Shown: piece by piece, positions 18,416 through 27,138 of the stretch
Numbering within the stretch: position 1 is the first letter of the stretch
Layout: each line of letters begins with the position of its first letter
Source: Paraburkholderia sp. PGU19
Lineage (GTDB): Bacteria > Pseudomonadota > Gammaproteobacteria > Burkholderiales > Burkholderiaceae
Assembly: GCF_013426915.1 (NCBI RefSeq)
Contig: NZ_AP023179.1
Span: forward strand, 2,852,001-2,916,000
Direction of reading: 5' to 3'
DNA length: 64,000 nt
Position numbers and translations under genes: made by a program
Notes under the pieces: generated by a model
Told to the model about the DNA's origin: nothing
Database searches by the model: none
What the model saw: only the letters and a program-made list of their open reading frames with translations

Positions 18416-18725
18416 CGCTTGTCTTTTTATCGCCGGACAGTCCGAACGATGGAATCACGGCTGCACCCTTCTCATCGCACCGACGATGACCTGGAAGAGC
18501 TTGGCCCCTTCTTGCCTTGCCTGACCAGCAAATTGTTGGCGCAAAATCACGGTCCGAATCCGGGCCAATCGAACTGGTGTCGACAGAGCGGCCCGCCACC
18601 GAACGCTGCAGCCACTCGTCTGGTTCGTCTATAGCCAGCGCGTTGTTTGTGTGCGCGACCTCTGCGCGACTCGCGCGTAAAGCAAATATGTCGATCAGGA
18701 ATAGCGACCATTTATTGTCTTTCAT
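18360..18725 (-). CDS. Hypothetical protein with a strong ribosome-binding site
   Basis: A 121-residue ORF. The evidence for translation is the start: AAAGGAG sits 5 bases before the ATG at 18725, better than almost any site nearby. The N-terminus (MKDNKWSLFLIDIFALRAS) is plausible coding sequence. The C-terminal half is less so and overlaps paralogue 3 antisense, so the true protein may be shorter through a missed frameshift. No family is recognised. Confidence 0.4.
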   Translation of the reverse strand: MKDNKWSLFLIDIFALRASRAEVAHTNNALAIDEPDEWLQRSVAGRSVDTSSIGPDSDRDFAPTICWSGKARRGQALPGHRRCDEKGAAVIPSFGLSGDKKTSVTTCAADEHGLLCDRYGP

Positions 18726-18914
18726 CTTTTCTCCTTTCGTTTAGCAATCACACATGGGTCGCGCTGCATCTGCTGCATTGACCAACCCGTCGTCCAGCCT
18801 GAACCGGTGGTATGAAAGGGAGGCCACTGACGAAAGAATCGTTATTCTTATTTACTGCGACAGCCCCCAGAATCAGGAGTCGGACAGTACCCGCCGATTC
18901 GAAGGTCCGGTCAT

Positions 18915-19169
18915 TCAACTTTCATCCGTGAGCATCTTTCGTAACAGCGCGAGTCGTCGAAGCTGTGACGGGACCAGATAAAATCTTTGTTCGATCTCTG
19001 CAATCCGGTGAAGCCAGTAAGACACGCCGAGACTAAATCCCGTATCAATGACATCCGTATTGCAGAGATAGCGTACTACCGTTTCAAGGTGCTGCAATTC
19101 TGCGTCGGCTAATGCCGCCGGTGCTTTAGGTGTCTGGCGTACCGGGATCGCTGATGATCTGGGCTTCAT
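18915..19169 (-). CDS. Hypothetical small helical protein
   Basis: An 84-residue soluble, mostly helical protein (LADAELQHLETVVRYL, then SYWLHRIAEIEQRFYLVPSQLRRLALLRKML). The even spacing of leucines and the charged surface pattern look like real coding sequence. AGGGG precedes the ATG. A sequence ACCGGCTAACG lies at 19182-19192, just upstream of the start. Related motifs occur before the ParB-like gene (21145-21162) and at 20301-20312, so a shared regulator is possible. The family is not recognised. Confidence 0.6.
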   Translation of the reverse strand: MKPRSSAIPVRQTPKAPAALADAELQHLETVVRYLCNTDVIDTGFSLGVSYWLHRIAEIEQRFYLVPSQLRRLALLRKMLTDES

Positions 19170-20340
19170 TGCACGCCCCTGACCGGCTAACGCCGTCCAG
19201 CACCGGGTTGCAAAAACCCGTTCGTTGCAAAGTGCAGAGACGCGAGGGCAATGACGTCAGCGCAACGAATGGAATATCCGGTTTTCTTTTGACCACATGG
19301 CGGTGAAGCCGCGTTATACATTGCATGGCACGCTGAAGTAACTTTCGTTAATTCATCATGCCTACGCCACGCGAAAGTCAAGGAAGCTGTGGCGGGCAGA
19401 GCGGCGCATGCTTGGCAGCACGCTCGCCGTAGTCCGGTGCCCACTGCGGCACAGGCTGATCAACGAACGAGTTCAGTGCCTATCAGCGCGAACGCAGTCT
19501 TCAAATCGGGGACAGCGAAGAACAGGCGCCCAGCCTGCCACAACGTGTGCAGACGACTGTGCGGGAAAGGAATGCAGACCGACTTTCCAGCCGTATTGGA
19601 CGGCAACCGGAGTAAGGTTGTCGTTTCCGCCCTTGTCCCGCCGCTCAACATTGACAAGCCGATCGAGGCCAGCCTGTCAGGGATTAACGGAGAATGCGGA
19701 GAGATGGCACATTGATGGAGGTCGCTCATGCATCTTTTGGCGCTCTGTCAGGAGGCGATGTCGCAGCACAACGGCTCGCCCTAACCGCCCGAGGGAGGGC
19801 CCAGCGCCTGCACGAACGGTTGAACTATCGTGTCTCCTGCTCCGTGGCGATTTTGCTCCCGGCGTTGTTCAACGCGTTTCCGTTTGACGGCAATAGCGGA
19901 GCAGAGACCCGTGAGGATCGAAGACGGGGTGAGTAGTCTCGCTTTTCCATCGCCTGTTGATGCGCACACGAAACACCTCCCCCAGGCGGGACGTTATTGT
20001 TGAACTCATGCGGCAGTTAATGGACGCATATTCGTGCGCCAGGTCGCCGATGATAGTCGCGTGCGAACGCAGCTTTCGGGTGCATAGCTCTCGTTCGATC
20101 GCGAGCATTTTGGGCGCACATCAAACGTCAGGTCGGCTCTCAAAGACATCAGGCACCATGCGGTAGCTGCGTGCGATAGAAACCACTGCAACCGCCCCAC
20201 TCCCTACTGCCGATCCCAAGAGGGCACGGATGACTGCTGGTATTCGTAATGTCGGTGAACACCCGTACGAGCCCAGCTTCAGTGATTTGAATCAGAGCGT
20301 CAGCCGGCTAACAGCAAGGAAGATCCAACTTCCCTGCGAC
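19170..20340. other. 1.2-kb stretch without a recognised gene
   Basis: Only short, GC-biased ORFs without ribosome-binding sites were seen. The single feature noted is CAGCCGGCTAAC at 20301-20312, a half of the palindrome found at 21145-21162. It lies beyond the 3' end of the ParB-like gene. Confidence 0.5.
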
Positions 20341-20976
20341 TCAAATCAATTGCAACACTGCACCCAGGACGGCGTTGATCGCCTTCTCAAGGCGTGGGAC
20401 ATCCGAAGAAATGCGGCTCAACTGCGGCGAATACAGCCTGATGTAATTTTCTTCGTTGTAGCGTGTAAGTCTCACGACCGTTCTATCGGTCGGCACCGGC
20501 AAGCCGGTGGCAAGAGCCGCAAGTATCGTGTGCACATCGAGGTCAGGACGCGCGCCAAGGATAGCCGCGGAATCTCTCAGACGCCGACGTCCGGTTCGCT
20601 TTTCAAGCTTCACGAGTTTTTCCGCGATTGCGAAAGAAATTCGATATACGTCGCCAAAAGTATGGATAACTTCGTCTGGAATCTTCGCGGCATGCAGCAT
20701 CCGAGTAACGTGCGGTTTCGAAACGCCCAATGCTAAGGCCATTTCCGACTGCGATTGCCAAATTCGCCCGGTCAAGAAGGAAGCGCAGAGTCGACCCAAT
20801 ATGATGATCGACGTCTTCCGCTGGCGAAGCTTGTTGTACTGCGCGAGGGCTTCTTGCTGACGTAACGTGTGTGGATCTATTTTCAAAGGTTTTTCCAAAA
20901 TCAGTCGCCTGAGTGGGGGCGCAGAATCTAGCGCACCGAGAAGTGCTGACGCGTCCCATTTCGAAAGGCTTAACAT
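20341..20976 (-). CDS. ParB/KorB-like DNA-binding protein
   Basis: A 211-residue protein from the ATG at 20976; an upstream TTG adds seven residues. The centre carries a ParB-type helix-turn-helix region: QSEMALALGVSKPHVTRML, then AAKIPDEVIHTFGDVYRISF. The N-terminal CTP-binding motif of ParB (GxxR/GERR boxes) is not seen, so this is a short form like plasmid or phage KorB/ParB regulators without the switch domain. No parA lies next to it. Two 126-bp imperfect direct repeats and an 18-bp palindrome sit within 350 bp upstream and may be its binding region. Confidence 0.75.
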   Translation of the reverse strand: MLSLSKWDASALLGALDSAPPLRRLILEKPLKIDPHTLRQQEALAQYNKLRQRKTSIIILGRLCASFLTGRIWQSQSEMALALGVSKPHVTRMLHAAKIPDEVIHTFGDVYRISFAIAEKLVKLEKRTGRRRLRDSAAILGARPDLDVHTILAALATGLPVPTDRTVVRLTRYNEENYIRLYSPQLSRISSDVPRLEKAINAVLGAVLQLI

Positions 20977-21034
20977 GATGACGCGATGTTGCCGCAATTT
21001 TCGTCAGCCGTCTGACGCAAAAAATGAGACATCG

Positions 21035-21324
21035 TGATCGGGCGATTCCATGCAAACCATGTAACAACCTGAGATCCTAGCCGTTTCCGCTTGTATTCAG
21101 TGGCCCAAAAGCTACCCAAAAATCCCCTTCATTTCGGCTTAAGACCGTTAGCCGGCTAACGGGCAAGTATGTGATTTCTCGCTTTAAATCAATGACGTGA
21201 CGGCTCGATTCCATGTAAACCATGTAACAAATCGAGATCCCGTCCGTTTCCGCTTGTATTCGTTGGCCTTAAAGCTATACCAAATCTTCGTCATTCCAGC
21301 TTAAGCCTTCTAGCCTGCTACTGC
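21035..21324. repeat. Two ~126-bp imperfect direct repeats upstream of the ParB-like gene
   Basis: Unit A (21035-21160) and unit B (21197-21324) share the order CGATTCCATG[C/T]AAACCATGTAACAA, GAGATCC, CCGTTTCCGCTTGTATTC, then GCTTAAG and a TAGCC-GGCTA-like end. They are offset by 162-163 bp and look about 80% identical. They lie 60 bp upstream of the ParB-like start. They are non-coding and could be a partition site, an origin-like iteron pair or a duplicated control region. Confidence 0.75.
21145..21162. promoter_or_regulatory. Perfect 18-bp palindrome at the end of repeat unit A
   Basis: CCGTTAGCCGGCTAACGG reads the same on both strands. Degenerate or half versions are at 21311 (TAGCCTGCTA, end of unit B), 20301-20312 and 19182-19192. 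This is the kind of site bound by a dimeric helix-turn-helix protein; the adjacent ParB-like protein is the obvious candidate. Confidence 0.55.
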
Positions 21325-21418
21325 CTGAAACATTCTCGCGGTCGGACATGACCGTCACGCTGGAGAAATCCGCCCCCATCCGCGTCTATTGCGCCAGCCG
21401 CCGAGGGCGAGGCGGATG

Positions 21419-22090
21419 TCAAACGTGGTCGAGCTGGCTCGGTCTGGGTCCCGTAATCAATTTACAACCAATGCGTAGTCGCTCGTCTATTGCGTCGACG
21501 TTGATGCGAGGTGCTATCTTGCGATACACCTGTTCGCGCCTTACCCGGAAGAAATGATGCAATTCGCTCAGCTTGAGGTATGAGGTCGGCAGACCCGTTC
21601 CGAACTCGCATGTATCGTCTTCGAACACAGCAATGTTTTCAATCGGGCAGTTAAATCCATCCAGCAAGGCACCGAGAAAGTGAACGGCGGGTGCGGTGTA
21701 CCGAAGGGGACACGGATAGTTCCCCGTCATCCCCGGTGCGGACTGAACGTACAGCTTGTCCTCTTCAAGGCTCTGTGTCACCTTTCCCGCCCATTCGATA
21801 CGGCTGACGACGAATACGCCGATATCGGTAACTGCTAAACAGTCGGCCCGAACGCTATGGCCCGCGAGACCATCCGAAGTCAGGACGGTCAGCTCCTCGT
21901 GCAACGAGTAGCGTTCGCCAAGCAAAGGCGCGAGTACTTCATGCAGTCTCCGCGAGAAGTCGATATATTTCCGGCGGTGATCCGCGACTGCGGGCTTCTT
22001 CGCGAACCGGTTCGGATATCCGAGGATTGCCTGAGTCGGCATGAAGAAATCCAGGCGCATACGTCCGCACGTAGGACATCGTTTGGTCAT
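21419..22090 (-). CDS. NERD-like domain protein with N-terminal CxxC
   Basis: A 223-residue protein from the ATG at 22090, with AAAGGAGAG seven bases upstream. It begins MTKRCPTCGRM, half a zinc knuckle. The middle (VRADCLAVTDIGVFVVSRIEWAGKV ... DKLYVQ) follows the pattern of NERD (nuclease-related) domains: a buried Asp strand, then GVFVVxxxxWxG. The lysine of the usual E-x-K catalytic pair is replaced in RIEWAG, so nuclease activity is doubtful. The C-terminus contains a helix-rich LSELHHFFRVRREQVYRKI. It stands alone. Confidence 0.55.
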   Translation of the reverse strand: MTKRCPTCGRMRLDFFMPTQAILGYPNRFAKKPAVADHRRKYIDFSRRLHEVLAPLLGERYSLHEELTVLTSDGLAGHSVRADCLAVTDIGVFVVSRIEWAGKVTQSLEEDKLYVQSAPGMTGNYPCPLRYTAPAVHFLGALLDGFNCPIENIAVFEDDTCEFGTGLPTSYLKLSELHHFFRVRREQVYRKIAPRINVDAIDERLRIGCKLITGPRPSQLDHV

Positions 22091-22871
22091 CGTGAACTCT
22101 CCTTTCAATCCCGTTCGTGTTTTGGCTCCGCGCCCCGAGTGTCCGGCCGCGTCAGCAAAGACGATCGTAGCGCTGCTCAGGACAATGAGAGTTCACTATG
22201 ATGACAATTTTGATAGACCTTTTAACCGGAACGGTCCTGGTAATACGGGCCACCCTCGATGCCGGTAAGCGGAAATCGATTCCACGAACCAACGCTCGGA
22301 CGAGCCGGCTCACGGTCTTAACCCGAAAAGCAACGTAAGATCACGTGGCTTTTGGTCCGGGGCAGCGCTAAATCCGTGGTAATGGACCCTGGCCCGGGGC
22401 TTTCGCCCTTTTCGATTAGTGGATGGGACCGTTCCATGCTCCCGACACTCTGAATCGATTCAAAGGCTATCCGTCATCCCGCCACATCGCCCGTGCTTCG
22501 CAGCACCTGCTACGCGCGACAATTGTTCACTCCGGCGGTCACCGTAATTGACGCCATCGACCAGGTACAACCAGGTTCGTTGTGGAAATTGACGGGTGCA
22601 CCGCCGCCCGTCACTCCTACTCGAGCGGGAGGAAATACTCCTCGGGGCGCGACAGTGGCACGTCCAATGACTCAGTGACGCCAGAACCGCCTGCGCCTGC
22701 TAGGAACGGTTAGCTTCCATCGAGTGGACGGCGCAGGAGAAGCGAGCGATGCGGAGGAACGACCGTGGCCCTTTGCCAGTATCCTGCAAAGAGCCTGCCG
22801 CGAGATCTTCACGCGGCCTGCCTCTGACTTGTTTCCGTTGCGGCAACAACGGCCGCTGCGGCGCCGTCTCG
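22091..22871. other. 780-bp stretch without a recognised gene
   Basis: No credible gene is seen. A weak hairpin with a T-run (GGGGC-TTTC-GCCC-TTTT) lies near 22397-22416 and could be a terminator. The last ~150 bp before 22872 are not similar to the corresponding upstream part of the WecA-like gene, which marks the left edge of the duplication that follows. Confidence 0.45.
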
Positions 22872-23332
22872 GCGACGTGGGCGCGGACTTCACCGGCTTC
22901 ATGCTTGGCGAACTGCCGATCGTGCTCGTGATGCGCAATCGGGATGTGTCGGCGTGGTATCCCGTGCTGCTCTTCATGTATCCGATCTTCGAGATGTGCT
23001 TCTCGATCTACCGGAAGAAGTTTATTCGCGGGATGTCGCCTGGGATTCCCGATGGCGTGCATCTGCATATGCTCGTCTACAAGCGGCTGATGCGCTGGGC
23101 AGTGGTCGCGAGGACGGCGCGTGAACTGACGCGGCGCAATTCGCTGACCTCGCCTTATTTGAAGTTGCTGTGCCTACTTGCGGTCGTTCCCGCCACGCTG
23201 TTTTGGCGGCGCACGTTGCATCTTTTCTGCTTTGCCGTGGTGTTTGCGCTGACCTATGTCTAGCTCTATGTCAGCATCGTCCGGTTCAAGTCGCCGAGAT
23301 GGCTGGTGGTGCGGAAGAGACGGCATAGCTGA
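22872..23332 (+). pseudogene. Duplicated 3' third of the WecA-like gene
   Basis: Starting at FTGFMLGEL this reads the last ~153 codons of the gene at 15398-16492 (RNRDVSAWYPVLLFMYPIFE, KKFIRGMSPGIPDGVHLHML and so on), at roughly 85-90% nucleotide identity by eye. The catalytic FLGDGG part and everything before it are missing. There is an in-frame TAG at 23261-23263 where the intact gene has TGG (YVWLYV). It is a non-functional partial duplicate; whether it arose by duplication or came from a related strain cannot be told here. Confidence 0.9.
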
Positions 23333-23344
23333 TGAAATCGCAAC

Positions 23345-23560
23345 AGTGTGCGCGTGATGCCGCCGGAACGAGGTCGGTCTGCAGCTTGCCGTGCAGCCAC
23401 GCGCGGGTTATACAGGTGATAGCTGTAGAGGTCCTAGTTCGCGTCGGCACCGAGCAGTAGCGAGTACAGTCCGAACAGCAACGGCACGATCACGCATGCG
23501 GCCGTCATCGCGCGACGCGAGCCGAGATCGACGACGCGCAGGCGCAATGATGGCAACGCG
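23345..23560 (-). pseudogene. 5' remnant of a polytopic glycosyltransferase-like gene
   Basis: The minus strand reads CVIVPLLFGLYSLLLGADAN, a TAG, then DLYSYHLYNP. After a one-base frameshift it continues WLHGKLQTDLVPAA. This matches the N-terminus of the protein at 32710-34302 (LVGGAVSVYLGKDWSWDLLNYHFYNPWAL ... DLFPAQ), with W changed to TAG. The remainder of the gene is absent. It lies directly downstream of gtrA. Confidence 0.65.
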
Positions 23561-23596
23561 GCCCTGGTTGAAGATGCGGCTTTACTAGGCGTGCGG

Positions 23597-23986
23597 TCAC
23601 GAGCGGGCCTTGAACACCCAGAGCTTCGCGCTGACGAAGTTGACCGTCATGCCCGCGAGCGAACCGACGGCAACGCCGATGAGCGGCAGCAGCGCGCTCT
23701 TCGGCAGCAGCAGGACCGTCGCGCTATAAGCTGCGTAATTGACGACGCCGCCGCCCAGCATCGCGAACAGGTAATGCCACCACTCGGACCACGCGGATTT
23801 GTTGCTGCCCTGGACGAACGTGAAGCGTCGATTGAACTGCCACGTCGACCAGACGGCCGCGACAAACGAGACTGCGCGACCGACGAAATAGCCCGCGCCG
23901 AGCGCGAGCATCCCGTACAGCACGCCGGCGTCGACGATGAGGCCGATCACGCCGGCAATGGCGAAGCGGAGTAGTTCGCGCTTCAT
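23597..23986 (-). CDS. GtrA-family membrane protein
   Basis: A 129-residue protein with four membrane segments (FAIAGVIGLIVDAGVLYGML, then FVGRAVSFVAAVWSTWQFNRRFTF, WHYLFAMLGGGVVNYAAYS and LIGVAVGSLAGMTVNFVSAKLWVF). The N-FVSAKLWVF ending and the TWQFNRRFTF loop are GtrA marks. GtrA proteins are thought to flip undecaprenyl-linked sugars during O-antigen or teichoic-acid modification, usually with a GT2 enzyme and a GT-C glucosyltransferase. The start at 23986 (MKRELLRF) is chosen because the ORF upstream is not membrane-like. The next gene downstream is a wreck, so its partner may be lost or elsewhere (for example 35877-36821). Confidence 0.9.
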   Translation of the reverse strand: MKRELLRFAIAGVIGLIVDAGVLYGMLALGAGYFVGRAVSFVAAVWSTWQFNRRFTFVQGSNKSAWSEWWHYLFAMLGGGVVNYAAYSATVLLLPKSALLPLIGVAVGSLAGMTVNFVSAKLWVFKARS

Positions 23987-24179
23987 TCGACGGCCCGTCC
24001 TGCGAGTGTCGTAGTCGCTGCTGTCGGCGCTGCCGGAAAGTAGACGAAGCGAATCATAGAGGGGGCGTCGGCAGGGTGATGGATGAGATAATGACGGGCT
24101 TCGCGCGCGACGGCCGGCTGCGCGAAGCGCGGTTATTTTATCGCACACATGTAGCTGCACCCGATTGCACGACGAAGAC

Positions 24180-24206
24180 GAAAAGGGCGCCTCAGCGCCT
24201 TTTTTG
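24180..24206 (-). terminator. Terminator after the CapD/WbiI gene
   Basis: On the minus strand AAAAAAGGCGC-TGAG-GCGCCCTTTTCG starts right after the stop at 24207. A/T tracts flank both sides, so it could work in both directions. It ends the transcript of the locus before gtrA. Confidence 0.7.
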
Positions 24207-26105
24207 TTACATCGAAGCCCGCTTACCCGGAAGTGGCGGCACGCTGCGCAGCGGCGGCGCGGCTAAGCTCGGCTGATATTCGGCGACCCAACGACGCAAA
24301 TCGCGGCGCACTTCGTCGTCCGTCAGCACGCGATGCTGCATCAACCACGGCAGCAGCTCGTCGAGCAGATTGTCGGGGACACCGCGTGCCAACGCGATGC
24401 GAAGCTTCGCATGCGGTGTGCGCGTGGTCGTTTCCTCGTCGGCGAGCAGTTCTTCGTACAGCTTCTCGCCCGGACGCAGGCCCGTGAACTCGATGCGGAT
24501 CTGGTCTTCGGTGAAGCCGTAGAGCCGGATCAGGTCGCGCGCAAGGTCGACGATCTTCATCGGCTCGCCCATGTCGAGAATGAAGATCTCGCCACCATGG
24601 CCCATGCTCGACGCCTGCAGCACGAGCTGCGAGGCTTCGGGAATCGTCATGAAGAAACGCGTGATTTCCGGGTGCGTAACGGTGACGGGACCGCCCTTCG
24701 CGATCTGCTGCTGGAACTTCGGAATCACGCTGCCCGCGCTGCCAAGCACATTGCCGAAGCGCACGGTTTCGAACTGCGTGCGCTCGCTCGTCTGTTGCAG
24801 CGCCTGGCAGGCCATCTCGGCGAGCCGCTTGCTCGCGCCCATCACGTTGGTCGGATTGACGGCCTTGTCGGTCGAGATCAGAACGAAGCGCTTCACGTCA
24901 TGACGGATGGCCGCGCGCGCTACACGGTACGTGCCGAGCACGTTGTTGCGCACTGCCTGCCACGCATTCTGCTCTTCCATCAGCGGCACGTGCTTGTAGG
25001 CCGCTGCGTGGTAGACAATGTGTGGCGTATGGCGGGCCATCACCTGATCGAGCAGCAGCGAGTCCTTCGCGTCGCCGATAACGGGCACGATCGACAGCCC
25101 CTGGAAGCGTTCGTGCAACTCTTCGACGAGCCGATACATCGCGTACTCGGAGATATCGAAGGCGATCAGTTGCGCCGGCTTGAATCGCAGAATCTGACGG
25201 CACAGTTCCGAGCCGATCGAGCCGCCCGCGCCCGTCACCATCACCACGCGCGCATGTAGCAGCGCTTCGACGTGCGGCGTGTCGATGTGCACCGGCTCGC
25301 GGCCGAGCAGGTCTTCGAGGTCGATGTGGCGCACGCGGGACAGCGACGCCTGACCTTCCCCGACGTCAGTCAGCGCCGGCAGCACCATCGCGCGCACACC
25401 GGCGCGCACGCACAGCGTGGCCGCGCGGCGCTGCTGCTCGACGGGCGCCGACGGAATCGCGATGATCGCGTATTCGGTCTTCGTCGCCTCTGCGATTTCG
25501 GGCAGCTTGTTGATCGAGCCGAGCACCTTGTAGCCGTATATCTCGCGGCCCTGCTTCGAGACGTCGTCGTCGAGCAGGCCGATCAGCCGCCATTCGCTCG
25601 AGCGCGACAGCTCGCGCGCGAGCATCGCGCCCGCCGTGCCCGCGCCGATAACAATGACCGGCTTGCCCTGCGCGACGAGGCCACCGTACAGGTAAAACTC
25701 TTTCGCCGCGCGATACAGCGCGCGTGAGCCGCCCATTGCGAGGAACAGGAACAGCGGCGACACGAGCAGTACGGAGCGCGGAATGATCGGCATGGGCTGG
25801 ATCATCACCGCGAGAATCATCGACAGCAAGGCGCCCGTCGCGACCGCCTTCGAAATGCGCATCAGGTCAGGTAGGCTCGCGAACACCCACATACCACGGT
25901 ACAGGCCGAAGATGCGGAACATCACGCCGTAGACGGGCAGCACCCAGATGAGCGCGTGCAGCGCGCCGTCGCGGAAATCGACGGGCACGGCGCCGTTGAA
26001 GCGGATCACGTAGGCGACCAGCCACGCGCCGGAGACGGCGGCGAGATCGAAAAGGAAAGCGCTGAAGGATAGCAAGGTGGCTTTGGATCTGAGCATCAGC
26101 GTCAT
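24207..26105 (-). CDS. wbiI: CapD/WbpM/WbiI-type NDP-sugar 4,6-dehydratase/epimerase (membrane-anchored)
   Basis: A 632-residue protein with four N-terminal membrane segments (about 10-110), a CoA-binding-like Rossmann region (IVIGAGTAGAMLAREL near 147) and an extended-SDR catalytic domain beginning VTGAGGSIGSEL near 295. The active-site region reads VNPTNVMGASKRLAE, the Ser-Met-Lys variant of the Tyr-x-x-x-Lys triad used by this family. Members convert UDP-GlcNAc to 4-keto-6-deoxy sugars for QuiNAc/FucNAc-type residues. The ATG at 26105 overlaps the stop of the upstream gene by ATGA. The gene is the same type and position as B. pseudomallei wbiI. Confidence 0.92.
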   Translation of the reverse strand: MTLMLRSKATLLSFSAFLFDLAAVSGAWLVAYVIRFNGAVPVDFRDGALHALIWVLPVYGVMFRIFGLYRGMWVFASLPDLMRISKAVATGALLSMILAVMIQPMPIIPRSVLLVSPLFLFLAMGGSRALYRAAKEFYLYGGLVAQGKPVIVIGAGTAGAMLARELSRSSEWRLIGLLDDDVSKQGREIYGYKVLGSINKLPEIAEATKTEYAIIAIPSAPVEQQRRAATLCVRAGVRAMVLPALTDVGEGQASLSRVRHIDLEDLLGREPVHIDTPHVEALLHARVVMVTGAGGSIGSELCRQILRFKPAQLIAFDISEYAMYRLVEELHERFQGLSIVPVIGDAKDSLLLDQVMARHTPHIVYHAAAYKHVPLMEEQNAWQAVRNNVLGTYRVARAAIRHDVKRFVLISTDKAVNPTNVMGASKRLAEMACQALQQTSERTQFETVRFGNVLGSAGSVIPKFQQQIAKGGPVTVTHPEITRFFMTIPEASQLVLQASSMGHGGEIFILDMGEPMKIVDLARDLIRLYGFTEDQIRIEFTGLRPGEKLYEELLADEETTTRTPHAKLRIALARGVPDNLLDELLPWLMQHRVLTDDEVRRDLRRWVAEYQPSLAAPPLRSVPPLPGKRASM

Positions 26106-27130
26106 ACCTCGGATTGTTGGGACGGTGTTGACTGGAACCGGCGCCAGCGCAGGTCGACGATGAATCCGATGACGACCAGCACAGCGGCCCACCCTGCTAC
26201 GGTGCCCCACTGAACGGCCGGTGAACGGCCAAGTACAAGTAACGCAAGCGCTATGCCGACAACCATGACCGCGTACCAGACCCACGCGGTGCCCGCATGG
26301 CCGACGCCCGAACGTACCATCCGCTGATAATAGTGCTCGCGGTGCGCTTGCCAAAACTTTTCTCCGCGCGCGAGACGCCGCGCCAGCGTCACCGAGGCAT
26401 CGCCGATGAACGGCGCGAATACCAGCGCCGGAAACCACACGGGCCACGCGCCGCCACGCCAGCCCCAGTAACCGAGCGCGCCCGCCAGATAGCCCAGCGA
26501 GATCGAGCCCGCATCGCCGAGAAAAATACGGGCAGGATGGAAGTTGAAGAACAGAAAGCCGAGCGCGGCGCCTGCTACCGCCAGCGACGCCAAGGCCAGT
26601 TCTGGCATCGGATGATTGGAGAGAAGCGCCGCAGCCGCGTAGCCCGCGAAGCCGAACAGCGCCATACCGCCTGCGAGGCCATCCGCGCCATCCATGAAAT
26701 TGTAGAGGTTGACCAGCCAGATCATCAAAAATGCCAGCGCACAGAGCACCCACCATGGCGCGGCTGCAGGAAACAGCGCAACGAGCGCGGCAACGGCGAT
26801 CAGATGCGCAGCAAAGCGCACGCGCGCGGGCAATCCGCGGCGGTCGTCGACCTGCGAGACGGCGGCGAGGAGCGCCGTCGCCAGCGCAGCGAACCACAGC
26901 GACGGCGCGACCAGCAGCATCGCCACGACGGCGACAGGCACGATGCCCCAGCCGCCGACGCGCGGCGTCGGGCGCACGTGGAGCGAGCGGTCGTTCGGGA
27001 TATCGGTCGCGAGGCGCCAGGCGAGACCTGTCTTCAACAAGACAAACAGGATCGCCGCGCACACGCAGACGGCCGCGCCCGCAACGAGCGGAAGTGTCCA
27101 TGGAGCCATCAGTGAATCTTGCATCGGCAT
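26102..27130 (-). CDS. wbiH: WbiH/WecA-like undecaprenyl-phosphate GlcNAc-type transferase
   Basis: A polytopic inner-membrane protein of about 342 residues in the WecA/WbpL family, which starts O-chain synthesis by loading an amino-sugar phosphate onto undecaprenyl phosphate. Marks are HVRPTPRVGGWG, the DDR of VSQVDDRRGL, NFMDGADGLAGG and IFLGDAGSISLGY. The start is uncertain: a TTG at 27142 overlaps the previous stop, and ATGs at 27130 and 27124 follow; 27130 is listed. It lies between wbiG- and wbiI-type genes, as in the B. pseudomallei O-antigen locus. Confidence 0.92.
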   Translation of the reverse strand: MPMQDSLMAPWTLPLVAGAAVCVCAAILFVLLKTGLAWRLATDIPNDRSLHVRPTPRVGGWGIVPVAVVAMLLVAPSLWFAALATALLAAVSQVDDRRGLPARVRFAAHLIAVAALVALFPAAAPWWVLCALAFLMIWLVNLYNFMDGADGLAGGMALFGFAGYAAAALLSNHPMPELALASLAVAGAALGFLFFNFHPARIFLGDAGSISLGYLAGALGYWGWRGGAWPVWFPALVFAPFIGDASVTLARRLARGEKFWQAHREHYYQRMVRSGVGHAGTAWVWYAVMVVGIALALLVLGRSPAVQWGTVAGWAAVLVVIGFIVDLRWRRFQSTPSQQSEV

Positions 27131-27138
27131 GAGCGGGC

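Noticed and set aside
21035..21324. A CRISPR array
   Set aside because: Only two long, imperfect units with no short identical repeats or regular spacers; no cas genes in the window.
24207..27101. A 964-residue reading of the CapD-type gene
   Set aside because: The first ~330 residues lie antiphase over the WbiH-like gene and are arginine-rich nonsense; the real start is the ATGA overlap at 26105.
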